Assembly: GCA_002432025.1 (NCBI GenBank)
Contig: DJFE01000026.1
Location: 1 to 28,333 of the forward strand
DNA from: Candidatus Avelusimicrobium stercoris
GTDB taxonomy: Bacteria > Elusimicrobiota > Elusimicrobia > Elusimicrobiales > Elusimicrobiaceae
DNA length: 28,333 bases
Direction: 5' to 3'
Every line of letters starts with the position of its first letter. Position 1 is the stretch's first letter. The notes under the pieces were generated by a model. That model was not told the origin of the DNA. It ran no database searches and saw only the letters and a program-made list of their open reading frames with translations. A program made the position numbers and the translations under genes. This document shows, piece after piece, positions 8,056 to 16,594 of the stretch.

Positions 8056-9435
8056 TTAGACGGCTACGTCCTCTTTTTCGGCGGGTTTGCCGTCGTCGTC
8101 CTCGTCATCGTTGCCGAGCAGCGCCATACCAAACGTAACTACGCCGATACGCCCGATAAGCATCGTGCCGATAATAATTAACTTGCCCAGCCACGAAAGG
8201 TGCGCCGTAATCCCCGTGGATAAACCCGAGGTACTCAATGCGGCGGAGGCTTCAAATACTAAATCTAAAAACGGCAGTTTTTCCGTCCACGTTAAAAGAA
8301 AAATGCTGGCAAACAGCATTAAGGCATAGAGCAAAAAGGTGGAGGTGGCCGCGTACATCCGCACCAAGGGCAAGCGGCGGCCCATCATTTCCACGCGCTC
8401 GTGCAGGCGCAAGCGGTTGTACATAATCGCCATTACGCTTACAAAGGCGGTCGTTTTGATACCGCCCGCCGTGCCAGAGGGGGAGCCGCCAATGCTCATA
8501 AGCAAAATTAAAATAAGCAAAGAACACGAGGACATAATGTTTATTCCCACAGTGTTGAACCCGGCGGTAGTCATCGCGGCGACGGACTGGAAGAAGGCTT
8601 CCCAAAACGAAAGCCCCGGCGTGGTTACAAATAATGTAAAGGTACCGAACGCAACCATTACAAGCGTGGAAAGACATATAAGTTTGGTGGTAAAGGAAAT
8701 TTCTTTCGTGCGGCGGCAGATAAAGTTAAACAGGTCCGTTACCACAATAAAGCCCATTGCTCCCGCCAACATCAGGCAGGACATTACCAAGTTAATGGTT
8801 TTGCTGTCGGCAAAGTTTTCCAAACTGTTGTTCCAAAGCGAAAAACCCGCCGTACAAAACGCGGAAACACTGTGGAAAATGCTGTACCAGGCCGCCTGGA
8901 AAATCGTATAGTCGTGGTGGCGGAAATAATTAAACAAAAAGACTGCGCCGATACTTTCAGCAATGACCGTAAAGGCGAGCGCGGCCCACAGAAAGTCGGA
9001 CAGTTTTAGCGTATTGGGCAAGGCCACCTCGGCAGTGAGGGCGTCCTGCTGGCTTTTGCGCAGTCGGTGCTTTTGGGAAAAGGACAAATACACAAACGAG
9101 GCGAACGTCATATATCCCACGCCGCCCACTTGAATAAGAATTAACACCACCAATTTGCCCAAAAATGTGTACGAGTCAGCAAAGTTTACGCTGTTAAGCC
9201 CGGCGGTGGAAACGGCCGCCGCAGCCGTGAAGAGGTTATCCAAAAACGAAACGTGTACCGTATTCATAAACGGCAGTGAAAGGATAATCCACCCGATAAG
9301 CGTGTAGGACAAAACGGTTTGGGCGATGTTTTGGTGCGGGGTTAGGCGCACGAGAAACAGCGAATATTTTTTGAGTGTGATTTTGGTAAATTCTTTTACT
9401 TCGGCATATACCTGATGCCAGTTAATTTTTCCCAT
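8056..9435 (-). CDS. TrkH/KtrB-type potassium uptake channel subunit
   Basis: This inner-membrane protein of 459 residues imports potassium. The four pore-loop repeats of the Trk/Ktr superfamily are visible: VSTAGLN (75-81), SAFCTAGF (191-198), AAMTTAGFN (286-294) and AALSTSGLS (398-406). GGSPSGTAGGIKTT (317-330) is typical of the third repeat. Size and short N-terminus fit KtrB better than TrkH. The tail is acidic (DDEDDDGK). No KtrA/TrkA RCK partner is in this window. The start at 9435 avoids a longer open frame; TATAAT lies six bases upstream and no Shine-Dalgarno is present. Confidence 0.9.
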   Translation of the reverse strand: MGKINWHQVYAEVKEFTKITLKKYSLFLVRLTPHQNIAQTVLSYTLIGWIILSLPFMNTVHVSFLDNLFTAAAAVSTAGLNSVNFADSYTFLGKLVVLILIQVGGVGYMTFASFVYLSFSQKHRLRKSQQDALTAEVALPNTLKLSDFLWAALAFTVIAESIGAVFLFNYFRHHDYTIFQAAWYSIFHSVSAFCTAGFSLWNNSLENFADSKTINLVMSCLMLAGAMGFIVVTDLFNFICRRTKEISFTTKLICLSTLVMVAFGTFTLFVTTPGLSFWEAFFQSVAAMTTAGFNTVGINIMSSCSLLILILLMSIGGSPSGTAGGIKTTAFVSVMAIMYNRLRLHERVEMMGRRLPLVRMYAATSTFLLYALMLFASIFLLTWTEKLPFLDLVFEASAALSTSGLSTGITAHLSWLGKLIIIGTMLIGRIGVVTFGMALLGNDDEDDDGKPAEKEDVAV

Positions 9436-9441
9436 AAAATT

Positions 9442-9447
9442 ATTATA
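9442..9447 (-). promoter_or_regulatory. -10 element of the potassium channel gene, leaderless spacing
   Basis: A perfect TATAAT on the minus strand is followed by AATTTT and then ATG at 9435. No good -35 is seen. A hairpin with arms CGCCGCC/GGCGGCG (9481-9487 with 9501-9507) lies just upstream. Confidence 0.5.
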
Positions 9448-9551
9448 GTAAATCCTGAGCCTTGCAGGCCGCACGCTGCGCGCCGCCACTCAATGCGCAG
9501 GGCGGCGATTGGTGGAGCCACACTGTTTTCACAAGGGAAAAAACAAAAACC

Positions 9552-9656
9552 GTCATCCCCGAGTGTTTTAGTCGGGGATCTGTCGTTTCGTAAGAGACCA
9601 ACCACGGCAAAAACAGATTCCCGAACGCTCCGCGCTGGCCGACCTTCGGAAATGAC
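9552..9656. repeat. Composite palindromic repeat, copy A
   Basis: This 105-base unit fills most of the gap between the potassium channel and the SPFH gene. It starts GTCATCCCCGAG, has the arm TCGGGGATCTGTCGTTTCG in its first half and AAAAACAGATTCCCGA in its second, and ends in AATGAC. Copy B at 28058-28150 shares these blocks in the same order; the variable parts are the loops. It resembles small interspersed palindromic repeats, not an insertion sequence, and encodes nothing. Confidence 0.85.
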
Positions 9657-9688
9657 AACTAAAAGGAAAAAGTTGTTACAGGCCGTTA

Positions 9689-9727
9689 GAATAAAAAACA
9701 CCCCGGGAAAGGTAAAATCCCGGGGTG
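9689..9727 (-). terminator. Terminator of the SPFH operon
   Basis: Arms CACCCCGGGA (9699-9708) and TCCCGGGGTG (9718-9727); on the minus strand the stem is followed by TTTTTTAT. It lies 24 bases after the SPFH stop. The CCCGGG core is shared with the other terminators of the window. Confidence 0.85.
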
Positions 9728-9750
9728 GTATAATCTCTTGTCTGTTAAAC

Positions 9751-10767
9751 TTATTTGGTGGGTACGCCGCCCGTTAAATCTTTAATAGCGGCTACCGCGC
9801 CCAACACATTGGAGGCTTCGTAGGGCATATAGACGATTTTGTTGTCCTTGCCTTCGGTCATTTTAGTTAAGGCTTCAATGTATTTGAGCGAAATCATATA
9901 ACTGGCCGGGTTGGAGGATTGGGCCACCGTGGCGGCTACAATCTTGACGGATTCGGCTTCCGCCTGCGCCACCTTGATTTTGGCTTCCGCCACACCTTCC
10001 GCCTGCAAAATGGCGGATTGCTTTAACCCTTCGGCCTTTTTAATTTCGCTTTCGCGCACGGCTTCGGCCTTTAAAATTTGGGCCGTTTTCGTACCTTCGG
10101 CTTCCGTTACCATTGCGCGGCGGTCGCGTTCGGCCTTCATTTGTTTTTCCATCGCTTCGCGGATGGCGGCGGGGGGAATAATGTCCTGCAATTCCACGCG
10201 GTTGACCTTTACGCCCCACTTGTTGGAGGCGTCGTCCAAAATTACCTGCAATTTGCTGTTGATAATTTCGCGCGAGGTAAGCGTTTGGTCCAAGTCCATT
10301 TCGCCGATGATGTTTCTTAACGTGGTTTGCGTTAATTTTTCAATGGCGGTGGGCAGCGATTCCACCTTGTAGGCGGCTTTAATCGGGTCCGTGATTTGAA
10401 AATAGAGCAAGGCGTTAATTTCAATGCCTACGTTATCCTTGGTGATTACGCTCTGGCGTGGAAAGTCATACACCGTTTCGCGCATATCAATCGTGTCGCG
10501 CATTTCCATAAACGGCACAGAGCGCGTGCGCCCCGTGGAGTCCAAATATTCCCGGCTGTTGCGCCACTCCATTAAGTGCGGTTTATCCATAAGCGGGATA
10601 ATCCAGTTAATGCCCGGGTTCAGCGTTTCCAAATATTTACCGAAACGCTCAATAATAATCACCTGCGCCTGGCGCACAATCACAATGCCCTTGGCGATGA
10701 TGACGATGACAAAGAAGATAAAAGCGGCTAAAAAAATCAGCCCGAAGTTCCCTGCGGTTTCTGTCAT
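9751..10767 (-). CDS. SPFH/Band 7 (stomatin, QmcA-like) membrane protein
   Basis: The 338-residue protein has one N-terminal membrane helix (about residues 9-30) and an SPFH domain (about 30-180, beginning VRQAQVIIIERFGKYL). An Ala/Glu/Lys-rich coiled coil follows (about 185-275, with repeated ILKAEA/ILQAEG) and then a short tail. This is the stomatin/QmcA type that forms large membrane-scaffolding rings, linked to protein quality control and membrane microdomains. The gene directly upstream encodes an NfeD protein, the standard partner of this branch. AGGAG lies six bases before the ATG. Confidence 0.92.
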   Translation of the reverse strand: MTETAGNFGLIFLAAFIFFVIVIIAKGIVIVRQAQVIIIERFGKYLETLNPGINWIIPLMDKPHLMEWRNSREYLDSTGRTRSVPFMEMRDTIDMRETVYDFPRQSVITKDNVGIEINALLYFQITDPIKAAYKVESLPTAIEKLTQTTLRNIIGEMDLDQTLTSREIINSKLQVILDDASNKWGVKVNRVELQDIIPPAAIREAMEKQMKAERDRRAMVTEAEGTKTAQILKAEAVRESEIKKAEGLKQSAILQAEGVAEAKIKVAQAEAESVKIVAATVAQSSNPASYMISLKYIEALTKMTEGKDNKIVYMPYEASNVLGAVAAIKDLTGGVPTK

Positions 10768-10813
10768 AGACTGCTCCTTTTTTTATGTTACGCCCGTAGG
10801 CGTTCCTGCCAAA

Positions 10814-11239
10814 TTATTGTTTGCGTACCGTTAAGGTTACGCCGTCCAATTTTTCCACCACGCATTTAGCGCCCACATTTAAGGGCTCTTTGGCGGTGGC
10901 CTTCCAACTTTCGCCCTCTACCTTTACGCGCCCCGCCCCGGTTACCGGGTCAATGGCGATTTCCACCACGGCGGGCTTGCCAAGCACGTCCTCTGCGGGT
11001 GTTTTAACGGCCTTGGCCTTGCCGTAGAGGTGTTTTAAGGCAAACGGGCGCACGCCTATCCAAGCAATGGCGGAAATGGCGGCAAATACGCCCACTTGGG
11101 CCCATAAACCAAGCCCAAAATAGGCCGTCGCGGCCGCGCCCAACAGGCCGGTGCCCAAACAGGCGAGCGAAAACTCCATAGAAAACATCTCGCCCACGAA
11201 ACAACCCACGGCGATAATTAACCATACATAATAGTTCAT
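10814..11239 (-). CDS. NfeD family membrane protein
   Basis: The 141-residue short NfeD protein has two to three N-terminal membrane helices (within residues 1-60), then a linker and a C-terminal OB-fold domain (about 85-141, with VGAKCVVEKLDGVTLTV). Short NfeD proteins pair with SPFH proteins of the QmcA type, and this one lies 46 bases upstream of its partner. AGGAG precedes the ATG at 11239, just after the stop of the upstream gene, so the three genes are likely one transcript. Confidence 0.9.
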   Translation of the reverse strand: MNYYVWLIIAVGCFVGEMFSMEFSLACLGTGLLGAAATAYFGLGLWAQVGVFAAISAIAWIGVRPFALKHLYGKAKAVKTPAEDVLGKPAVVEIAIDPVTGAGRVKVEGESWKATAKEPLNVGAKCVVEKLDGVTLTVRKQ

Positions 11240-11255
11240 TTTTTTCTCCTTGGGG

Positions 11256-12101
11256 TTAGCCCTTGATAATATCCAAATAGCCGCGCAGGTATTTTAAACG
11301 CCTTTCGTCGCGGATTTTGTTTAAGGCATAAATCATATTGGCGATGAAACGCCGGATAATCAAGCGGGAGGAAAGCGGGGTTAAAAAGGCGTTATTCCAG
11401 GCCAGTTGGCGGACCTCAATGTATTGGCGGCAGTCGCGCTCGCTTAATACTTTGCCGTTGTCCAAGGGGTCAATAAACAGGGCCTCGCCCGTAGCGGGGT
11501 TTTGTAAATTTACCAGAATCCGCCCGGCTAAATCAATAAGGTTTACGTCTAATCCAAAGCGTTGTCCCAAGACGGTATATAAGCAAGCCATACACAGCCC
11601 GGAGCCGCGTTTTTTGGCTAAAAAGCGCGAAAAGGACATATCCTTTATGTCTGCGCTGGTGGATAAGGCGGAAAATTGGCGGACATTAAAAATATAATGG
11701 CCTAAAATGGCGGCAATTTCGCCGTAATTGGCGACGTTTAATAAGGCCGGGCGCAAGTCTTGCGCCATACGGTCTAACGGTGCGGCAATATCCCCGCGCG
11801 CGGTGGTAGGGCTGGTAAATTTGGCCAGTAACGTGAGGCCCTCTTCCAAGTCCGGGTTGATTTTGGCACAGTATCGCGCCAAGGCTTTGGAAAGGTCTTC
11901 CCAGCAAATTTCTTCCAGCGTGCGCACGACGGTACGCGGCGCAGAGGATTGGAATTCCTCTTGCATTACGCGCTCCACTTGGTCGGGGGTTTGCTTGATA
12001 GCGGCGGCCAAAGCGTTCTTCAAAACGGGGCCGTAAGTGTCGCCCTCCGTTTCCAAGAGTTTAATAAGTGCCTTGATACCGTCGTAACCGAGAATAGCCA
12101 T
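11256..12101 (-). CDS. SirB1/transglutaminase-like domain protein
   Basis: The 281-residue protein resembles the SirB1 (Transglut_core2) family. The C-terminal half contains KKRGSGLCMACLYTVLGQRFGL (about residues 164-184) followed by a GRILVNL strand and FIDPLDNGKVLS. That is the usual order of helix, strand and FIDPF-like motif. The HFLVR motif of typical members is GRILVNL here, so the histidine is missing and enzyme activity is doubtful. The N-terminal 150 residues look helical. Function of the family is unclear. No ribosome site precedes the ATG; TATCTT lies seven bases upstream. It heads the operon with NfeD and SPFH. Confidence 0.7.
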   Translation of the reverse strand: MAILGYDGIKALIKLLETEGDTYGPVLKNALAAAIKQTPDQVERVMQEEFQSSAPRTVVRTLEEICWEDLSKALARYCAKINPDLEEGLTLLAKFTSPTTARGDIAAPLDRMAQDLRPALLNVANYGEIAAILGHYIFNVRQFSALSTSADIKDMSFSRFLAKKRGSGLCMACLYTVLGQRFGLDVNLIDLAGRILVNLQNPATGEALFIDPLDNGKVLSERDCRQYIEVRQLAWNNAFLTPLSSRLIIRRFIANMIYALNKIRDERRLKYLRGYLDIIKG

Positions 12102-12108
12102 ATAATAA

Positions 12109-12114
12109 AAGATA
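12109..12114 (-). promoter_or_regulatory. Possible -10 element of the SirB1-like gene
   Basis: TATCTT on the minus strand, preceded by GC, is followed by seven bases and ATG. The spacing is one longer than in the other leaderless candidates, so this is the weakest of the set. Confidence 0.3.
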
Positions 12115-12175
12115 GCAAATTGGGGGTGTTTTTTCTACTATTTTTTGAGGCGCTTTTATTGACGATAATTCAAAT

Positions 12176-12214
12176 GAAAACCCCACCCGGGAATATCCCA
12201 AGGGTGGGGTGTTT
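12176..12214 (-). terminator. Terminator of the glycine-zipper OmpA gene
   Basis: Arms ACCCCACCC (12180-12188) and GGGTGGGGT (12202-12210) with an inner GGG/CCC pair; on the minus strand TTTTCATTT follows. It lies 27 bases after the stop of the OmpA gene. Confidence 0.8.
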
Positions 12215-12236
12215 CAGCAATATCGCTTCAAAAAAG

Positions 12237-12872
12237 TTATTGGATATCTTTTTCGTTGGCGGTGATTTGCAAGACTACGCGGCGGTTCTGCGCGCGGCCG
12301 GCAGCGGTAGCGTTGCTGGCAATCGGGTTAGAAGAACCATAGCCCACATAGGTAATGCTCTTGGTCTTTAAACCGCTGCCCAAGAGGAAATCATACACGG
12401 CTTTGGCGCGCTGGGTGGAAAGTTTGTTGTTAATCGCGTCAGAACCGGTAGAATCGGTGTATCCCTGTACCACAATGCGGTTTTTGGGGTATTTTTTGAA
12501 CACTCTGTTCAGGTCCGTCAGCGTCTGCATAGAATCAGCGCTCAGTTCGGAACTGCCGGTAGAGAACAAAATATCGTTCTTCAAGTAAACTTGAATACCG
12601 TTGTCGGTTTTAACTACTTCGGCAATTTTGGCCAGTTCCTTGGCTTGTTTGTCGTAATAGTTGCCCAACGCACCGCCTACGGCCAAGCCAGCCAAGGCAC
12701 CGTAAATAGCGCCGTGTTCGCTCTTGTGGCCGGAGTTGTTGGCGATGATAGCGCCGGCAGCCGCGCCTACGGCAGCGCCGCCAGCGGCGCCCCAAGCGGT
12801 TCTTTTGCCGGGGGTGGTGCAGGCCGCGCTCAAAAGGGCGCAAACCGTGCAAAGCAAAACAACTTTCTTCAT
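12237..12872 (-). CDS. OmpA-family lipoprotein with glycine zipper
   Basis: The 211-residue precursor has a lipoprotein signal: lipobox LSAAC with acylated C18. A glycine-zipper stretch follows (about residues 28-75, repeated GGAAVGAAAGA and GALAGLAVGGALG), then an OmpA C-terminal domain (about 95-205). The domain carries GYTDSTG and the peptidoglycan-binding NxxLSxxRAxxV pattern (NNKLSTQRAKAV) and ends in GRAQNRRV. This is the YiaD-like layout that ties the outer membrane to the cell wall. The start at 12872 has AGGAG eleven bases upstream; the longer open frame begins inside the promoter. Monocistronic by promoter and terminator. Confidence 0.93.
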   Translation of the reverse strand: MKKVVLLCTVCALLSAACTTPGKRTAWGAAGGAAVGAAAGAIIANNSGHKSEHGAIYGALAGLAVGGALGNYYDKQAKELAKIAEVVKTDNGIQVYLKNDILFSTGSSELSADSMQTLTDLNRVFKKYPKNRIVVQGYTDSTGSDAINNKLSTQRAKAVYDFLLGSGLKTKSITYVGYGSSNPIASNATAAGRAQNRRVVLQITANEKDIQ

Positions 12873-12913
12873 ACTAGATGTATCTCCTTGTACAGCATTT
12901 TTAAAGTATATAT

Positions 12914-12941
12914 ATTTTACTTTTTTTGACGTTTGCTTCAA
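12914..12941 (-). promoter_or_regulatory. Promoter of the glycine-zipper OmpA gene
   Basis: On the minus strand TTGAAG (12936-12941), a 16-base spacer, and TAAAAT (12914-12919). This gives a leader of roughly 35 bases that contains the AGGAG site, in contrast with the leaderless genes. Confidence 0.45.
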
Positions 12942-12951
12942 AGTATTTTTG

Positions 12952-12990
12952 ATAAAAAAACCGGCCCCCTGTAAAGGAGGCCGGTTTGAA
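12952..12990 (-). terminator. Terminator of the autotransporter gene
   Basis: The stem AAACCGGCC (12958-12966) and GGCCGGTTT (12979-12987) is extended by three inner pairs around a GTAA loop. On the minus strand it is followed by TTTTTTTAT. It begins 15 bases after the stop. Confidence 0.85.
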
Positions 12991-13004
12991 AAACTTAACT
13001 TGCG

Positions 13005-16000
13005 TTAGAACAAATAGCGCACTTTAAGCGTGCCCGTGTGGGAATTGTAATCTTGGCGGAAGTTGCCTTCGTAGCCAAGGAGCGCTTCCCAATTATCGGA
13101 CAGGTAAGCCGATACGGAAGCACCCGCTTCAAAGCCCAAGCGGTGCAAGCGTTCGCCGGAAATGGAGTAGTTGCTCCCATTGGGCAGAACCACATTTCCC
13201 TGCGCGTTGTCGCTTACAAAATCGTACGACAAGCCCGCGTGCAACTGCGGCAGTAAGCGCAAGGCGGACGAAGCATATACTTCATTTTTAAGCGTTACAC
13301 CCAGCACACCGGAGAGATAAGAATTTTGCTCGGCGGAAACGGCTTGGTCGGCAGAATCTTTGTATCCTTCCTGTTGCAGGTTGATGTAGCGCAAGCCCAA
13401 GGTGGGGGTAAACATATCAGTCAGTTCATACCCCGCGGTGGCTTGGGCAGAATAGGATTTAACGTGATAATCCGCATTTACGTTTAAGCCGGGCAGATAT
13501 TTGGCTTCTTCGTATTTGGAATCGCCGTAACCCAAGGACGCTTGCACATAGAAGCGGCTGGGGCGGTATTGGCCATAGACAAAGAAGTTATCGCCTAAAA
13601 TGCGGTCGTGGCGACCGTCGGACGATACATTGGTATGCGTGTAAGCATAGCCTGCCCCGAGCAAAATATCGTCGTTTACGGCAGTATCTGCACCAAAGGC
13701 AAGGCCGGTGCTGCTGCCCGTAAAGGCGGCAGTATCAGCGGCTTCCTTGTGCGATTTATTGAGTAATCCCTGCATCCAAATGGAGTAGGAACCTTGTTTT
13801 TGAACTTTTTGCTCATCGTCCAACGCAAAGGCCTGCGGGGCTGCATTGGCCGCGGTGTCCATACGGGTTTGCAGGGAGTTGAACACCTCGCGCGCGATAG
13901 AACCGTGTACTACCTGTTTGGCGGAAGCCGCTTCCGGCGCGACGGCGTTGGTGGCCGCTACGGCCGCGGAAACATCGGTTTGAGCCAAGCGGTTGATGAC
14001 GTCGGCCGTTTGGTTGGCGGCATCGGAGCCCATATCGGACGAATTGGTAAACGCGTTGATAACATTGGCGTTATTGGCGTTTCCGCCCGCGTTGGCAATT
14101 TCTTTATTGGTTTCTTCCTGCGTTTTGCGTACGGCGGTAACAATGTTGTTATCAAAGGTTACATTGTAGAGCGCGTTGGACGCGTCCGCCATAGCAAAGG
14201 AACCGTTTTTAACATCGGTTCCGTTGGTCAGTTCGTGGCTGATGCCCGTGGTGTCGGTCAAAAAGTCGCGAGAGAGCGTAACCAGCAGTTTGGCGCTGTC
14301 GCTGGCGTTTTCACCAATGGTAATGGTGTTGGCTTTCAGGTTGCCCATCGTATCGTTGCCAAATTCCACGGCCAAAGTAGCGCCGTTGTCAAAGGCAATG
14401 CTGTCCGCTTCCGCGGTGCTTTGGCCCAGGTTCAGCACAGACGAACCTTTTACGTTCAAAGCGCCGTTACCCGTAATGCCTCCCGCCAAAGTGGTGGTGC
14501 CGGAATTGATATTTAACGTACCGTCATTATGAATATCGTTCGCAACTCCATTAGCGGTGTTGTCCGCAAAGGTGTTGTTGCCTTCCAGGTTCAAAACGGC
14601 TTTGTTGGCGTTGAAAATAGCGCCGCCTTTGGTGCCGGCCTTGTTACCCGTAAAGGTGGAGTTTTTGATGGTGTTGGGGTTGCCATTGCCGCCAATTAAG
14701 TAGTTGGCAATCGCGCCACCCTCTTCCGAGGCAATGTTATCCGCAAAGGTTACATTGTCCAATTTAATATAGGCCACCGGATCCTCTGGGGTCCCCTGCC
14801 CTTGATTGGTAGAGGCAATCGCGCCCCCGCGGTTACCTTTATTGCCCGTGAAAGAGGAATCTTTCATCGTTAATTGGCCCCAACCGCCAACGTAAATAGC
14901 ACCGCCTTCACCTTGATTCATGGTGCTTTCATTATTAGTGAAACTTGTTTTCGTGATTTCCGCTTCGGAATATACACCAATCGCACCAGCACCATCTGCT
15001 GCAGTATTTGTGATAAATTCCGAATTAAGGATAGTTAATTTACCGCCGGCATCTTTCGGCCCGGGGGCAGGGGTTGCTTGCAAAATGGCACCACCTTGCG
15101 AAGAGGCTTTATTGTCAAGAAATTTGCCTCCATCAATTTTAATAAAGGCATTGTTTTGAAATATAGCACCACCTTCATCAGAAGTATTGGCTTTAAAAGT
15201 CGTGTTTTTAATGTCGGTTAAAGCGGTGCCACGGCCACTACCAGCAGTAATATCATTGGTAAACAATGCGCCTCCACGACCAGGTTCGTCTTCTCCACGG
15301 CCAGGTGCATTATTTTGAGAGAAAATGGTATCTTCTAAGGAAAGGTCCGCATGCGTCAAAATTGCACCACCCAGAGGGGAGTTGTTGTTGGTAAATGACG
15401 AATTGGCATTGATTGTCAAAGTTCCCCAGTTGGAGATTGCTCCGCCATAGGAAGTTCCTTTGTTACCGTCAAAGGTGCTTCCAGCAATGGTCAGGGCCCC
15501 TTTGTTACCACCTTTATCAACTTTACCATTGTTGTAAATGGCACCGCCTTCATTGGCCTCGTTATTTGTAAAGGAGGTATTGCTGATAGAGACGAAGCCC
15601 TCTTTTGTATTGCTGTTGTAAAAGGTGTTGTAGAAGGCCCCGCCTTTTTCAGCCGCTTTATTACCTGCAAAATTAGAATCTACAATATCTAATTTCGCTA
15701 ATTTATTGTTGGCTTTATCGTGTTCGCGGGTAGCCAAGGCTCCACCATTGATAGAGGACATATTGTCCTTGAAGGTATTTTGGTTCAATGTCGTTAAGGA
15801 TTCTGCTCCCAAGAACATTGCGCCACCACCGCCAGTGCCGCCTTCTACGGTGTTACCAGTAAAGGTAACATAGTTTAAATCAGCCTTAGAAAATAAACCG
15901 ACAGCCCCACCACCTTCGGCATTACTGGCTTTAGCGCTATTGTTGGTAAAGGCCACATTGTTCATTTGCAGTGTGTTAAGCGGGTTTCCTTTTTTGTGCA

Positions 16001-16403
16001 AAGCCAAATAAATTGCCCCAGCTCCTGCTTCACTGTCAACAGCGTTGTTGTCCCTAAATTCAGTATTTGTAATGGTGGTATTACCGCGCAGGAATAGAGC
16101 TCCTCCCGCATTGGCTGTGTTATTTGCAAAAGTTCCACCTTGAATGTTTAATTGAGCATTGTAATCTTTATTTTCAATAGCACCCCCTAAGTCGTTTGTG
16201 CTGTTTGTAGAAAAGTTTACATTGCGAGTAGTAAGTTTGCTTTCGTTTAGTATAGCGCCGTCTGTATAGTTTTTATAGTCCACGTCAGAAAGAGTTGTTT
16301 CTTCCGTGATGATTTCATGCGCAGCGAAAGCAGGCGTACCATATGTAGCAAGCAGGCTGGCGCTTAACGTAAGTGCCAGCGTTTTGTGCAAAATAGGATT
16401 CAT
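13005..16403 (-). CDS. Autotransporter with chlamydial Pmp-type repeats
   Basis: The 1132-residue type V secreted surface protein starts with a signal peptide ending AFA-A (residues about 1-28). The passenger (about 35-640) has about 18 GGA[ILFV] motifs alternating with a similar number of FxxN motifs (FTNN, FTGN, FADN). This is the hallmark of polymorphic outer-membrane protein repeats, which stack into a beta-helix. A linker (about 640-870) follows, then a C-terminal beta-barrel (about 870-1132) that ends in the required aromatic residue (VRYLF). Adhesion or surface variation is the likely role, inferred from Pmp proteins. AGGAG lies six bases before ATG. The passenger-coding half (above about 14,900) uses more GGT/ACC-type codons than the barrel half. 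Confidence 0.94.
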   Translation of the reverse strand: MNPILHKTLALTLSASLLATYGTPAFAAHEIITEETTLSDVDYKNYTDGAILNESKLTTRNVNFSTNSTNDLGGAIENKDYNAQLNIQGGTFANNTANAGGALFLRGNTTITNTEFRDNNAVDSEAGAGAIYLALHKKGNPLNTLQMNNVAFTNNSAKASNAEGGGAVGLFSKADLNYVTFTGNTVEGGTGGGGAMFLGAESLTTLNQNTFKDNMSSINGGALATREHDKANNKLAKLDIVDSNFAGNKAAEKGGAFYNTFYNSNTKEGFVSISNTSFTNNEANEGGAIYNNGKVDKGGNKGALTIAGSTFDGNKGTSYGGAISNWGTLTINANSSFTNNNSPLGGAILTHADLSLEDTIFSQNNAPGRGEDEPGRGGALFTNDITAGSGRGTALTDIKNTTFKANTSDEGGAIFQNNAFIKIDGGKFLDNKASSQGGAILQATPAPGPKDAGGKLTILNSEFITNTAADGAGAIGVYSEAEITKTSFTNNESTMNQGEGGAIYVGGWGQLTMKDSSFTGNKGNRGGAIASTNQGQGTPEDPVAYIKLDNVTFADNIASEEGGAIANYLIGGNGNPNTIKNSTFTGNKAGTKGGAIFNANKAVLNLEGNNTFADNTANGVANDIHNDGTLNINSGTTTLAGGITGNGALNVKGSSVLNLGQSTAEADSIAFDNGATLAVEFGNDTMGNLKANTITIGENASDSAKLLVTLSRDFLTDTTGISHELTNGTDVKNGSFAMADASNALYNVTFDNNIVTAVRKTQEETNKEIANAGGNANNANVINAFTNSSDMGSDAANQTADVINRLAQTDVSAAVAATNAVAPEAASAKQVVHGSIAREVFNSLQTRMDTAANAAPQAFALDDEQKVQKQGSYSIWMQGLLNKSHKEAADTAAFTGSSTGLAFGADTAVNDDILLGAGYAYTHTNVSSDGRHDRILGDNFFVYGQYRPSRFYVQASLGYGDSKYEEAKYLPGLNVNADYHVKSYSAQATAGYELTDMFTPTLGLRYINLQQEGYKDSADQAVSAEQNSYLSGVLGVTLKNEVYASSALRLLPQLHAGLSYDFVSDNAQGNVVLPNGSNYSISGERLHRLGFEAGASVSAYLSDNWEALLGYEGNFRQDYNSHTGTLKVRYLF

Positions 16404-16588
16404 TATGTCTCCTGTGTAAAATCAAGTTTTTGGATAGTCTGCACGAAGAACACCTAAATGCTTCCAAAAACCAAGCGAGTGTGGGATACTGCGGGCTTGT
16501 TTTTCATTCCTCCTACAAAAACGAGAAACAAACTGTCAGCCCATCCTCACGGGTAGTACAACGGCGGACGCGTAAGCGTCCGCCACAT
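16404..16588 (-). promoter_or_regulatory. Long structured 5' leader of the autotransporter mRNA
   Basis: About 185 bases separate the predicted start site from the ATG. Near the 5' end is a perfect hairpin with nine-base arms GGCGGACGC and GCGTCCGCC (16563-16584), of the kind that protects transcripts from 5'-end decay. Inside the leader, GGAGGA precedes an ATG at 16507 that opens a 17-codon frame ending at 16454. Distant arms GGGC...TTGTTT and AAACAA...GCCC could enclose that site. The small frame is not firm enough to list as a gene. Confidence 0.5.
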
Positions 16589-16594
16589 AATTAA

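Noticed and set aside
9396..9777. Open frames of about 70-120 codons on both strands between the potassium channel and SPFH genes
   Set aside because: They are built from the palindromic repeat, the terminator and the ends of neighbouring genes, and show no protein-like composition.
13794..14516. A 240-codon frame on the plus strand opposite the autotransporter
   Set aside because: Antisense shadow of a GC-biased, repeat-rich gene; its protein is Gly/Arg/Val-rich with no domain.
16454..16507. 17-codon frame in the autotransporter leader as a real leader-peptide gene
   Set aside because: The ribosome site is only one or two bases from its ATG and the peptide shows no regulatory codon run; kept only as part of the leader observation.
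16404..16588. A known riboswitch or small RNA (SRP, 6S, c-di-GMP) in the leader
   Set aside because: I looked for the conserved cores of these RNAs and found none.
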